A DNA stretch of 64,000 nucleotides from Streptomyces wedmorensis. Its GTDB lineage: Bacteria; Actinomycetota; Actinomycetes; Streptomycetales; Streptomycetaceae. Positions 1 to 7,132 of the stretch are shown here, piece by piece. Where the stretch lies: contig NZ_JNWK01000003.1 in NCBI RefSeq assembly GCF_000716445.1, forward strand, positions 1-64,000. Reading direction: 5' to 3'. The translations under genes were made by a program, and so were the position numbers. Numbering within the stretch: position 1 is the stretch's first letter; every line of letters begins with the position of its first letter. The notes beneath the pieces were generated by a model. The model worked only from the letters and a program-made list of their open reading frames with translations, was not told the origin of the DNA and made no database searches.

Positions 1-74
1 GCCGTTCCCACTCGGCATCCGTCAGATCACCCCGCCCCATGCCCACAGCAACGACTCGGGCACGGAGTAGTCAC

Positions 75-99
75 ATGATCGACCGGACAAGTCCTAGTC
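75..99 (+). repeat. recurrent ATGATC..CCGGACAAG.CCTAG motif, copy A
   Basis: 25 bases matching 19389-19413 in 21 positions. Homology between the two SUKH genes starts exactly at the end of this motif, which suggests that it marks an insertion or deletion edge. Confidence 0.5.
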
Positions 100-735
100 C
101 CGGTCTACGGGCACCGCTACCTGCCCGGCACAGCCGGCGAGTACGGGCACCCCGTCTTGTCCGTCTACCAGACCGACATCATCCTGTACGGGAACGACCT
201 CACCGACTACATCCACCACGAATTCGCCGGCCAGTCGAGCAGCCTCCTCGCCCACGCGACCGTCGACTTCTGGTCGTACTTCGTCGAGGGCGGACCGGGT
301 ATCGACGTCACCTCGCCCACGCCGTTCACTCCGTACGCCGTGACCGCGCAGGAGGCCGTCGACTGCATCCGGATGCTGGCCCTGGAACGCCTGATCGGCC
401 GCCGACACCACCCGTACCAGTTGGTCGAAGCCGGCCTCACGGCCCTGGTCCTCGACGTCGAGACGGAGTCCCTTCCCCTCCTCGCCGGCCTGTCACGCTC
501 CGAGCACGAGCAAGCCGACGCCTTTTTCGACCAGGTGCTGGGCGAACTCGGCCTGCTCCAGGAACAAGGGTGGGGCGCACTGGCCCGCCCGCAGCAGCTC
601 AAGCCACTGGTCGAAAAAACCGACGCCTACAACGACTGGGCGGCGATCCGACAGGGAGACCGGGAGCACTTGGCGGAACAGATCGTCGAGGAGGCGGGCC
701 GCCTGCTGGACGGGCCCTGGCCGCCGCTGGACTGA
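91..735 (+). pseudogene. 5'-truncated SMI1/KNR4 (SUKH) family fragment
   Basis: An open frame starts after an in-frame TGA at 76-78 and encodes only the C-terminal part of a SUKH-superfamily protein (LVPVYGHRYLPGTAGEYGHP, then SVYQTDIILYGNDL, typical of this family). The N-terminal half seen in the paralogue at 9007-9723 is missing, and the homology begins at about position 93, where a CCGGACA-type motif ends. A GTG at 157 could start a 192-residue product, but there is no clear ribosome binding site. SUKH proteins are often immunity proteins of polymorphic toxin systems or of unknown role. Most likely a gene remnant; the C-terminal tail (IVEEAGRLLDGPWPP) is well conserved with the paralogue. 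Confidence 0.7.
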
Positions 736-737
736 TC

Positions 738-1556
738 TCAGCGGCGGCAGACGAGGATCCCTCCAAGGCAGGTGATCTCGTACGCGCCGTAGCGGACGAT
801 GTGGTCGGCAACGAGTGTGCGGGCGCGGTCGATGGTCGCGTCGAAGGGCACGTCGTGCTGGTCCGCCCAGGCGCGGTACGAAGCCATGTGGGCGATGACA
901 GGCTCGGGGTCGTGGACCGTGATGGTCCCCGGCAGTTCGACGACTTCCACCCGGCTGAACTCCTCACCGAGGAAAGCCGGAGCCTTCTCCAGGGAGAAGC
1001 GGGCACTGAGCGAGATCCTGGCCGGACCGCTCTCGATGCCGAGGACATCGCCGGCGGCCCGCTGCCAGAGGTCGTCCAGTTCGGCCTTGTCGCGGTCACC
1101 GTTGGTGGAGGCGACCACCAGCCCGTCGCAGGCCACGACCCGGGCCAGCTCCCTGACCGCCTGGGGAATGTCGGGCACGTGGTACAGCATGTGGAGCGCG
1201 AGAGCCGCGTCGACGCTCCCCGCCGCCAGCGGAAGCCTCGTCGCGTCCGCTACGGCAACCGGGCCGGGGACGCCGGCAAGGATTCCGGGGGCAATGTCGA
1301 AGCCGAGCAAGGACAGGTCGGGGCGGTCCTGGCGGAGCCGCTGGATGAACTTGCCGTTGCCGCAGCCGATGTCGACGACGCGCCCGCGCACGTCGCCCAG
1401 CCGCTCAGCGACGAGGCCCGGCAGGTCGTACCGAGGCGTCTGCCACTGGTAGAGCGACTGCCGGGCGGCCAGGTCCCGGTCTCCGTTGTAGGCGCTGCCC
1501 GCCAGGCGGGCCCGGTCGGTGACGGCAGCGTCGTGGGCAGCGGACAGGTCGGTCAC
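738..1556 (-). CDS. class I SAM-dependent methyltransferase
   Basis: A 272-residue class I methyltransferase with motif I VVDIGCGNGKF (about residues 60-70), an acidic loop GFDIAP and a motif IV region AALALHMLYHVPD. It is probably a small-molecule methyltransferase of the Methyltransf_11 type; the substrate cannot be read from sequence. Its start overlaps the stop of the upstream XRE/TPR regulator by four bases (1553-1556), so the two are translationally coupled. It is convergent with the SUKH fragment. The methyltransferase may have been part of the neighbouring regulator / aminoacyl-tRNA-synthetase-like cassette. Confidence 0.85.
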   Translation of the reverse strand: MTDLSAAHDAAVTDRARLAGSAYNGDRDLAARQSLYQWQTPRYDLPGLVAERLGDVRGRVVDIGCGNGKFIQRLRQDRPDLSLLGFDIAPGILAGVPGPVAVADATRLPLAAGSVDAALALHMLYHVPDIPQAVRELARVVACDGLVVASTNGDRDKAELDDLWQRAAGDVLGIESGPARISLSARFSLEKAPAFLGEEFSRVEVVELPGTITVHDPEPVIAHMASYRAWADQHDVPFDATIDRARTLVADHIVRYGAYEITCLGGILVCRR

Positions 1557-2890
1557 GTCGGCAACTCCGGAGGGTGGGCGGCGGGCAGGGACGCACGGAC
1601 GGCCGTGTGCTGGAGTCGTTCGCGCAGGTGCACCGCCTGCGCGGCTCCACCGTACTGCGGCCCTTCCAACTCCCGCCCGAGAACGGTGAGCCGGCGCACG
1701 ATGCTGGCCGACATGCGCTCCGGCGCGGACTGGAGCACGAAGCCGAGCATCGCCTCCGTGCCATCCAGGTCGCCCAGGAGCATGTGCCCGCGGGCGAGAT
1801 CGAGGTGCGCGGCGAACAGGTCACCGACCGACTGGTCATCTCCGTCCGCGCTGCGATAGAGGCGGATCGCCGTCTCCGCGCTGACGATGGCCCGGTGGAC
1901 GCGTTCCTGCCCGCCCATGGCCAAGAGGGTCGTTCCGGCGTACGCGAACTGCTTGGCCGCGGGGAAGTCGAAGACTCCCAGCACCTCGTCCCCACCCGAG
2001 ATCGCCTCGCGCGATCGTTCGGCATCCGACAGGGCAGCGAGCGCGCCTGTCGAATCGCCGACTATCGCCAACGCCCGCGCCTCCAGACTCGCCAGCCGTG
2101 CGCCGATGCTGCCGCTCGCCCTGTGCCGCCGACCGGCCTGCGCGAGCCGGGCCGCCTGCTCGTACCGCCCTGTCCAGTACGCGATCAACGACTCCACGGC
2201 CCGTACCCAGGCCAGCATCCCCTCGTGCCCCGCCGCCTCGGCACAGGCCCGTGCGGTGCGGGCGTGGGTGGCGGCGGAGTCGTAGGCGCCAAGGTCGAGG
2301 CAGACGTGCGCGGACAGGCCGCAGAGGCGAGCAGCGGAGAGGTAGAGGTCGGTGGTCTGCCGGGGGCGCTGGCGCCCGCGCAGCAGCTCGAACGCCCCAT
2401 CCCGTAACCGCCTGATCTCGACGTACTGCTCCATCAACGGGTGGCTGACGTACGTACGGGCGAGTCGGCCGACGTCTGCCTCCAGCTGCTCCACGACGAA
2501 CTCGTCGGCGTTCCGCTGCGCGATAAAGCGGGCGAAGTCCGCCGACCGCACCGCGTCCTCAGAGAGTGGGTCTCCACGGACGTGGGTGTCTTCGGGCGGC
2601 AGCACCGACGGCACGATCTCAGCCTCGGGGGCGTCAGCCCCGTCTCGCTGCCCCTTGCTGACGGCAACGGCTTGGTCGAGCACAGCGACATCGACGCTGA
2701 AGACCTGCGCCAGGTACTTCCGGGTGTAGGGAACAGGAACTCGGGCTTCGCGCTCGTACCGCCCGATCTCTTTGCCGGACTTCGCGGAGCGCCCCTCCAG
2801 GGCGTTGTACTCGTCGGCAACCCTCTGCTGGCTCCAGCCGCGCTCGGTACGCAGCCGGACGAGCAAGGCGCCGATCCCGGTGTCGCCCAT
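1553..2890 (-). CDS. XRE-type HTH regulator with C-terminal TPR-like region
   Basis: A 445-residue protein. The N-terminus has a Cro/CI-type helix-turn-helix (LVRLRTERGWSQQRVAD, about residues 10-27, and EIGRYEREARVP, 41-52). The rest is rich in Ala/Leu/Arg helical pairs (ARLCGLSAHVCLDLGAYDSA and similar) that look like tetratricopeptide units, as in Streptomyces regulators that bind a partner or peptide. The frame is open further upstream to 3097, but ATG 2890 is chosen because GAGGGA sits six bases before it and the HTH starts here. It is divergent from the HATPase gene and coupled to the methyltransferase downstream. Confidence 0.85.
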   Translation of the reverse strand: MGDTGIGALLVRLRTERGWSQQRVADEYNALEGRSAKSGKEIGRYEREARVPVPYTRKYLAQVFSVDVAVLDQAVAVSKGQRDGADAPEAEIVPSVLPPEDTHVRGDPLSEDAVRSADFARFIAQRNADEFVVEQLEADVGRLARTYVSHPLMEQYVEIRRLRDGAFELLRGRQRPRQTTDLYLSAARLCGLSAHVCLDLGAYDSAATHARTARACAEAAGHEGMLAWVRAVESLIAYWTGRYEQAARLAQAGRRHRASGSIGARLASLEARALAIVGDSTGALAALSDAERSREAISGGDEVLGVFDFPAAKQFAYAGTTLLAMGGQERVHRAIVSAETAIRLYRSADGDDQSVGDLFAAHLDLARGHMLLGDLDGTEAMLGFVLQSAPERMSASIVRRLTVLGRELEGPQYGGAAQAVHLRERLQHTAVRASLPAAHPPELPT

Positions 2891-2994
2891 GCCGTCCCTC
2901 AGGAACACGTGACCTCTGGCCCCCATAGTGGCCCCCGCCTTGGCCCCCACGCTGGCTCCCGACCCAAATGAGTTAAGTCGCTTTGCTGTTGACC

Positions 2995-3462
2995 ATGGCA
3001 AGCAGACTCGCCAACGAGGCGATCGATACCGCACCGGATCTCCTTCCGAGCACGGGTCGGCACCGCACCATGCTGTTCCCCCGTCGCCGGACCACACCGC
3101 GTACCGCTCGCGACTTCGTCGCCGCCACGCTGACCGAATGGGGTGAGACGAGCCGCCTCGACGACATGCGGCTGTGCACCTCGGAACTCGTCACCAACGC
3201 CGTGCTCCACGGGGTGCCCGTGGGCCGACTGGTCCTCGTACGCGTCGAGTCCCTCGACGCGGAGCTGCGGATCGAGGTCCACGACAGCGGCGAGAACAGA
3301 CCGAAGAGGCGCGTTCCCGAGGAGTCCGCCGTCGACGGCCGCGGTCTGCTGATCGTCGCCGCGACCGCCGACAGCTGGGGTGTGAAGGAGCGGACGGGCC
3401 CCGGAAAGTGCGTCTGGGCCGCCTTCAACCGCATCACCGAACCCCAGGGGGCCATCTCGTGA
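2995..3462 (+). CDS. RsbW-like HATPase (anti-sigma/serine kinase type)
   Basis: A 155-residue protein of the GHKL ATPase fold: N-box ELVTNAVLHG (about residues 64-73), G1 box VHDSGENRP and G2-like GRGLLIV. This matches the many small ATP-binding proteins of Streptomyces that resemble anti-sigma factor RsbW/SpoIIAB. In this genus they are commonly paired with XRE or DUF397 proteins. ATG 2995 is preferred; TTG 2983 and ATG 3070 are alternatives. Its stop overlaps the GTG start of the synthetase-like gene (GTGA at 3459-3462), and it is divergent from the XRE/TPR regulator, so the pair probably shares a control region. Confidence 0.8.
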   Translation: MASRLANEAIDTAPDLLPSTGRHRTMLFPRRRTTPRTARDFVAATLTEWGETSRLDDMRLCTSELVTNAVLHGVPVGRLVLVRVESLDAELRIEVHDSGENRPKRRVPEESAVDGRGLLIVAATADSWGVKERTGPGKCVWAAFNRITEPQGAIS

Positions 3463-4574
3463 CCACGCACCCCGTCTCGCCGAACACCGTTCTCGCCAAC
3501 GCCCTCCACCACGCCGAGGACGTCCTGACCCCGCGCATCCTCGCCAGCCCGCCCGAGCGCATCGTGTTGGTCGTCGGCACCCAGATCAACGGCGCCCCGC
3601 ACATCGGCACCTCGCTCGTGCAGTCCCTGGCTTTCGCCATGGCCGCCCGACTCCGCGACCGCTTCGGCCTCCGCACCGAGGTGCTCTTCAGCGCCCTCGA
3701 CAACGCACCGTACGAGCTGACCACCGACCCGGCCAGCGGCCACCGCTACCAGCGCGCCTACGCCCAGGCCCTCGGTGACCAGGCCCTGAACGACCTCGTC
3801 ACCGCCCTCTACCAGCCCCTCTTCACCGCCCTGTCCAGGCGCCTGGGCATCCCGCACCGCATCGAGACGTACACCCAGCAGCAGGCCGGCGAGCACTACC
3901 GCCGCACCTGGCTCCGCCTCCTCCCCCGCATCGACGCCGCCCGCTGGTGGCTCGCTCCCTCCACCGGAACCCCGCACCTCCGCGTCCCCTGCCCGCACCC
4001 TGGCTGCGGCTGGGCCGAGAAGCATGCCGAACGCACCCGCGTCCACCTCGCCGGGCCCGAGTCGGCGGTGGTCTCCGCCGTCTGCCTCCACCACGGCCCG
4101 TACGAGGCCGCGATCACGCCCACCCCCGACGCGTACCTGGACCTCGCCACGCTGTACCGCAACCTGGTCAAGGAACTCTCCCTGACCAGCCCCCAGGGCA
4201 CCCTGCATGTCATGGTCAAGGGCGGCGACTGGGTCTTCGGCTCCTACCTCGTCGACGAGGCCCTCCAGGCCGTGGGCCTCACCCGAGCACAGCTCCCGGC
4301 CCGGCTGTTCTGCCCCCAGGTCGTCACCGACACCGGTGCCAAGCTGTCGAAATCCCTCATACGAGAAGGCCGTGCCCCCTTGCCCGAGGGCGCCGCCCCT
4401 TGGATGCTCGACACCCGGCAGTGGCCCGGCACCGTCACCGAGTACGCCGACCAGTTGCTCGCCATGGCCGAGACATTGCTCTCCGACCCCCGCCACTTCT
4501 TCCGCTCGTACTCGGCCACCGAGATCGGCCGCCTGATCACCGCACCGTCCCCCAGGAGCGTTCCCTCCCGATGA
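3459..4574 (+). CDS. class I aminoacyl-tRNA-synthetase-like protein (LysRS-I-related core)
   Basis: A 371-residue Rossmann-fold protein carrying both class I synthetase signatures: HIGT at residues 48-51 and KLSKS at about 295-299. A CPHPGC motif (178-183) and a later CLHH suggest an inserted zinc site. The arrangement resembles the catalytic core of class I lysyl-tRNA synthetase, but the protein ends about 70 residues after KLSKS and lacks the C-terminal anticodon-binding part. It therefore may not charge tRNA normally and may be an orphan aminoacyl-adenylate or aminoacyl-transfer enzyme (inference). It is coupled at both ends: GTGA with the HATPase and ATGA with the ASCH gene. Confidence 0.75.
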   Translation: MTTHPVSPNTVLANALHHAEDVLTPRILASPPERIVLVVGTQINGAPHIGTSLVQSLAFAMAARLRDRFGLRTEVLFSALDNAPYELTTDPASGHRYQRAYAQALGDQALNDLVTALYQPLFTALSRRLGIPHRIETYTQQQAGEHYRRTWLRLLPRIDAARWWLAPSTGTPHLRVPCPHPGCGWAEKHAERTRVHLAGPESAVVSAVCLHHGPYEAAITPTPDAYLDLATLYRNLVKELSLTSPQGTLHVMVKGGDWVFGSYLVDEALQAVGLTRAQLPARLFCPQVVTDTGAKLSKSLIREGRAPLPEGAAPWMLDTRQWPGTVTEYADQLLAMAETLLSDPRHFFRSYSATEIGRLITAPSPRSVPSR

Positions 4575-4924
4575 CCGACCGCACCGCCCGCGTCCGCGAG
4601 CTCAACCTCTACCGCCAGTACTTCGAGCTCGTCGCCGCGGGCACCAAGACCATCGAGGTGCGGGTCAAGTACCCGCACCTCGCCGACCTCGCCGCCGGCG
4701 ACACCATCCGCTTCCGCATCAAGGGCACGGACGAGACCTGCGACGTCGAAGTCCTCCGGGTCGCCGAGTACCCCAACTTCGAGGCCCTCCTCGACGGCGA
4801 GGGCCCGTCCAACGTCAACCCGACCGCCAACCGCGACCAGCAGCTCGCCAACATCCGCACCATCTACGGCCCCGAGAAGGAAGCCTTCGGAGCCCTCGCC
4901 ATCGAGATGAAGCGCATGGCCTGA
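4571..4924 (+). CDS. ASCH domain protein
   Basis: A 117-residue single-domain protein with the ASCH signature: a basic start (RELNLYRQYFELVAAGTKT), IEVRVKYPHL, GDTIRFRI and a late acidic/aromatic tail. ASCH domains are beta-barrels related to PUA and bind RNA or modified nucleosides; some are amidohydrolases on acetylated cytidine. Its ATG overlaps the stop of the synthetase-like gene (ATGA, 4571-4574), which argues that the two proteins act together, perhaps on tRNA (inference). A near-identical copy of its start region is found at 6332-6362 without the rest of the gene. Confidence 0.85.
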   Translation: MTDRTARVRELNLYRQYFELVAAGTKTIEVRVKYPHLADLAAGDTIRFRIKGTDETCDVEVLRVAEYPNFEALLDGEGPSNVNPTANRDQQLANIRTIYGPEKEAFGALAIEMKRMA

Positions 4925-5026
4925 CCGATTCCGGCTCTTACAAGATCGGACACTCGGAGCCATCCTCGACCGGAACGGCAGCACCCATGGAAACCGCCCC
5001 GGCGGCACCACCCAGGAGGGGATGCG

Positions 5027-5647
5027 GTGACCAGTTCAGTTCCCTGGACGGACCGTCTGTCCACCGGTACAGAAGCGACTCAGGACGACGTGGTGCGCTG
5101 GTATCAGAGCACGCGCGAAGGCAAGGCGTACGTGCCCACGATGATCTGGGGAACCCTCCAGACCAACGCGTACGCCACCGTGATCCTCGGCCAGGTCGTT
5201 GACTTCCTCGGCATCCCGAGCGACATGCCGGCGGGCGTCGCCAAGCGCATGCATCGACAGCAAGTGCTGTACGACGGCGAGCACCACTACGACGTCGTCC
5301 TCGGGGAACAGGCTCTCTACACGAACATCGGTGGACCCGAAGTCATGCGAGAACAGATCGAGCGCCTCCTGCGAGAGATCGGCCTCGCTTCGCTCACCCT
5401 CGGGATCCTTCCCTCCACGGCACGGGTGGACCTGTTCCCCGTCCACGCGTTCAACATCTACGGCGATGGTGACCGGGCCCACGTCGAACTCGTCTCCTCC
5501 TCCGTGGACATCACGGAGCACAGCGAACTCGACCTCTACAACAAAGCCTTCGCTGCGCTGAGCAGTGCGGCATCATACGGCGACGCCGCGGAAGAGCTCC
5601 TGAAGAAGGCCCACTCCTTCTGGACCAACACCCTGCTCCAGCAGTAG
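5027..5647 (+). CDS. stand-alone DUF5753 (Scr1-type) protein without HTH
   Basis: A 206-residue protein made essentially of the DUF5753 domain: WGTLQTNAYATVIL near residue 40, MHRQQVLYDGEHHYDVVLGE and GGPEVMREQIERLL. In Streptomyces this domain is normally the C-terminal part of WhiJ-like XRE regulators next to DUF397 proteins, named Scr1-family antitoxin-like regulators. Here no helix-turn-helix precedes it: translation starts at GTG 5027 with AGGAGGGG just upstream. It may be a ligand-sensing partner for an XRE protein encoded elsewhere, or a decayed regulator. No DUF397 gene lies beside it. Confidence 0.8.
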   Translation: MTSSVPWTDRLSTGTEATQDDVVRWYQSTREGKAYVPTMIWGTLQTNAYATVILGQVVDFLGIPSDMPAGVAKRMHRQQVLYDGEHHYDVVLGEQALYTNIGGPEVMREQIERLLREIGLASLTLGILPSTARVDLFPVHAFNIYGDGDRAHVELVSSSVDITEHSELDLYNKAFAALSSAASYGDAAEELLKKAHSFWTNTLLQQ

Positions 5648-5682
5648 GCCCCTCGACACACCAGCGGCGGAGCGCCGCGCAG

Positions 5683-5728
5683 CAGTCCGAAGCGCACCCG
5701 ATCAAGACCGTCGCGCTCCATCGCCGGC
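5683..5728 (+). repeat. diverged direct repeat, copy 1
   Basis: A 46-base segment matching 8653-8698 in the same orientation with eight mismatches. It starts CAGTCCG and contains CACCCGATCA and CCATCGCC in both copies. Copy 1 lies just after the DUF5753 gene. The two copies bracket the broken Nudix gene, the small secreted protein gene and the VanZ-like gene. It could be an old attachment site or the trace of a duplication; no integrase is present. Confidence 0.55.
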
Positions 5729-5819
5729 ATCAGAGCCTCGGCGGCAGGCCGCGCAAGCCAGTGCGGCCGAGGCCATCGCCCTCACATGCCCGACGAGCCG
5801 TCCGATGAAGGGAACCCCC

Positions 5820-6316
5820 GTGGCCCAGTAGACCGACGGCCAGCCGAAGGCCCTCAAACCGGCCCTGGAATCCATGGCCCTGCTGGTCGCGGCCGTCATC
5901 GTCCACGACAAGGCCACCAACCGTGTCGTCCTCCTCCAGCGCAGCGAGAACGCCAAGTTCGCCCAGGGCATGTGGGACCTCCCCGTCGGCAAGAGCGAGC
6001 CGGGCGAATCCCTCACGGAGACCGCAGTCCGCGAGCTCTACGAGGAGACGGGCACGACGTTGAAGCCCGAGTTCCTCAGAGTCGCCCACATCATCCACCG
6101 CGCCTGGGGTGTCGAGGCCCCCAACGGCTTCCTCACCGTCGTCTTCGCAGCCCACGACTGGACCGGCGAACCCGAGAACCGCGAACCCGCAAGCACGCCC
6201 AAGTCCGCTGGGTCGACACCGACGCCATCCCCGAGGACTTCGTGGACACCACCTCAAGCGCCCTCCACCGGTACCTCGCGGGAGGCCCACAGGTCTCCCT
6301 CGACGGCTGGCGATAG
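5820..6316 (+). pseudogene. Nudix hydrolase with early stop and frameshift
   Basis: A full Nudix box is present (G-x5-E-x7-RELYEET-GT; GKSEPGESLTETAVRELYEE), and the protein looks like the common Streptomyces Nudix hydrolase. Two lesions are visible. From GTG 5820, preceded by AAGGGA, the frame reads three codons and meets TAG at 5829. From about 6187 the conserved C-terminus (VRWVDTDAIPEDFVDTT and DGWR) continues only in the +1 frame, as if one C had been lost from a CCCC run. Translation could restart at ATG 5874, but the C-terminus would still be wrong. Either a pseudogene or, for the frameshift, a sequencing error. Confidence 0.8.
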
Positions 6317-6630
6317 GGGGCCGACTGATGCTCCCCCAGAGCGTTCCCACCCAATGACCGACAGCGGTTGCCCGGCACGGACCGGCCGAGGCCACCAGCG
6401 CGAGCGACCGCGTGGCAAAGTTCGTCAGGTCCATGATCATTTTCCGGACAGGTGACAGCTTCGGGAATGCACTTTCAGCCATTCCGGCAGCCACTGGTGA
6501 ACCTTGGATCGCATCGCGTGTTCGCTTCTTGTTCGAGCCCTCGGGTGAGGGCTCGTCGAGCAAGGCTTGAGGGCCTGAATTTTCCCCTACCCATGGGAAT
6601 GCTTGGCGCATCCAGAGATGAGGGAAGAAA
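6317..6630. other. 314-base gap with gene-start remnant and CCGGACAGG motif
   Basis: No gene is supported here. Bases 6332-6362 repeat the region around the start codon of the ASCH gene (4548-4579) with one gap and two mismatches, but the similarity stops within the third codon. At 6433-6452 there is ATGATC followed by TTTTCCGGACAGG, a form of a motif that recurs in the window. The stretch 6535-6570 has GAGCCCTCGGGTGAGGGCTC, a short hairpin. The remainder is probably the promoter region of the secreted protein gene. Confidence 0.6.
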
Positions 6631-7050
6631 GTGCGTTCCAAGATCAGAAGTGCCGTTCTCGCCGGTGCCTTCGCGGCAGGCTCCGTCGTGATCGGTGCGC
6701 CCAGCGCGTCCGCCAATACTTGGTGCGACTCCTCCGGTCACGCCGCTGGCGGCTTCCCCACCGTGCGGTGCACCTCGCTGTCCAACGGGATCCTGACCCA
6801 CGGCCAGCGCGAGGTCTACCCGTACACGTACTGGGACACCACGTACTACAAGTCGGGTGGCTCCACCGTCAACGTCCGGCTCGGTTACATCAAGCAGGGC
6901 GTCACCACCTACTCGTCCTACTTCAACATCAGCTCCGGGCAGACGGTGAAGAAGACCTGGAGCAAGTTCGGCGACCACATGTGTTACGGCACGACCGGCG
7001 TCCTCAACTACTCGGGCGGCACCTTCCAGACGCCCGTCACGGGCTGCTGA
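6631..7050 (+). CDS. small secreted protein of unknown function
   Basis: A 139-residue protein with a clear Sec signal peptide: basic MRSKIR, a hydrophobic stretch (AVLAGAFAAGSVVIGA) and cleavage probably after PSASA near residue 28. The mature part of about 110 residues is rich in Tyr, Thr, Ser and Gly and has four cysteines (WC, RC, MC, GC at the end), which could form two disulfides outside the cell. I do not recognise a family. GTG 6631 is chosen because AGGGAAG lies just upstream. A strong hairpin terminator follows directly, so it is probably transcribed alone. Confidence 0.8.
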   Translation: MRSKIRSAVLAGAFAAGSVVIGAPSASANTWCDSSGHAAGGFPTVRCTSLSNGILTHGQREVYPYTYWDTTYYKSGGSTVNVRLGYIKQGVTTYSSYFNISSGQTVKKTWSKFGDHMCYGTTGVLNYSGGTFQTPVTGC

Positions 7051-7063
7051 GACTGTTCACCGT

Positions 7064-7094
7064 GAGGGCCCCGTCTGTGCAAGGCGGGGCCCTC
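7064..7094 (+). terminator. rho-independent-type hairpin after secreted protein gene
   Basis: Arms GAGGGCCCCG (7064-7073) and CGGGGCCCTC (7085-7094) pair perfectly around an 11-base loop, 14 bases after the stop codon. Confidence 0.75.
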
Positions 7095-7132
7095 CGCCTC
7101 CTCACGGCCTGAACCCGGCAAGGAAAGCACCT

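Noticed and set aside
2..70. Possible C-terminal end of an upstream plus-strand gene (ends TAG at 68-70)
   Set aside because: Only about 22 codons are visible and no family can be recognised, so it is not called.
39..1859. A 606-codon open frame across the SUKH fragment and methyltransferase
   Set aside because: Its translation is Arg/Pro-rich low-complexity and it overlaps two genes with recognisable domains; it is a GC-rich shadow frame.
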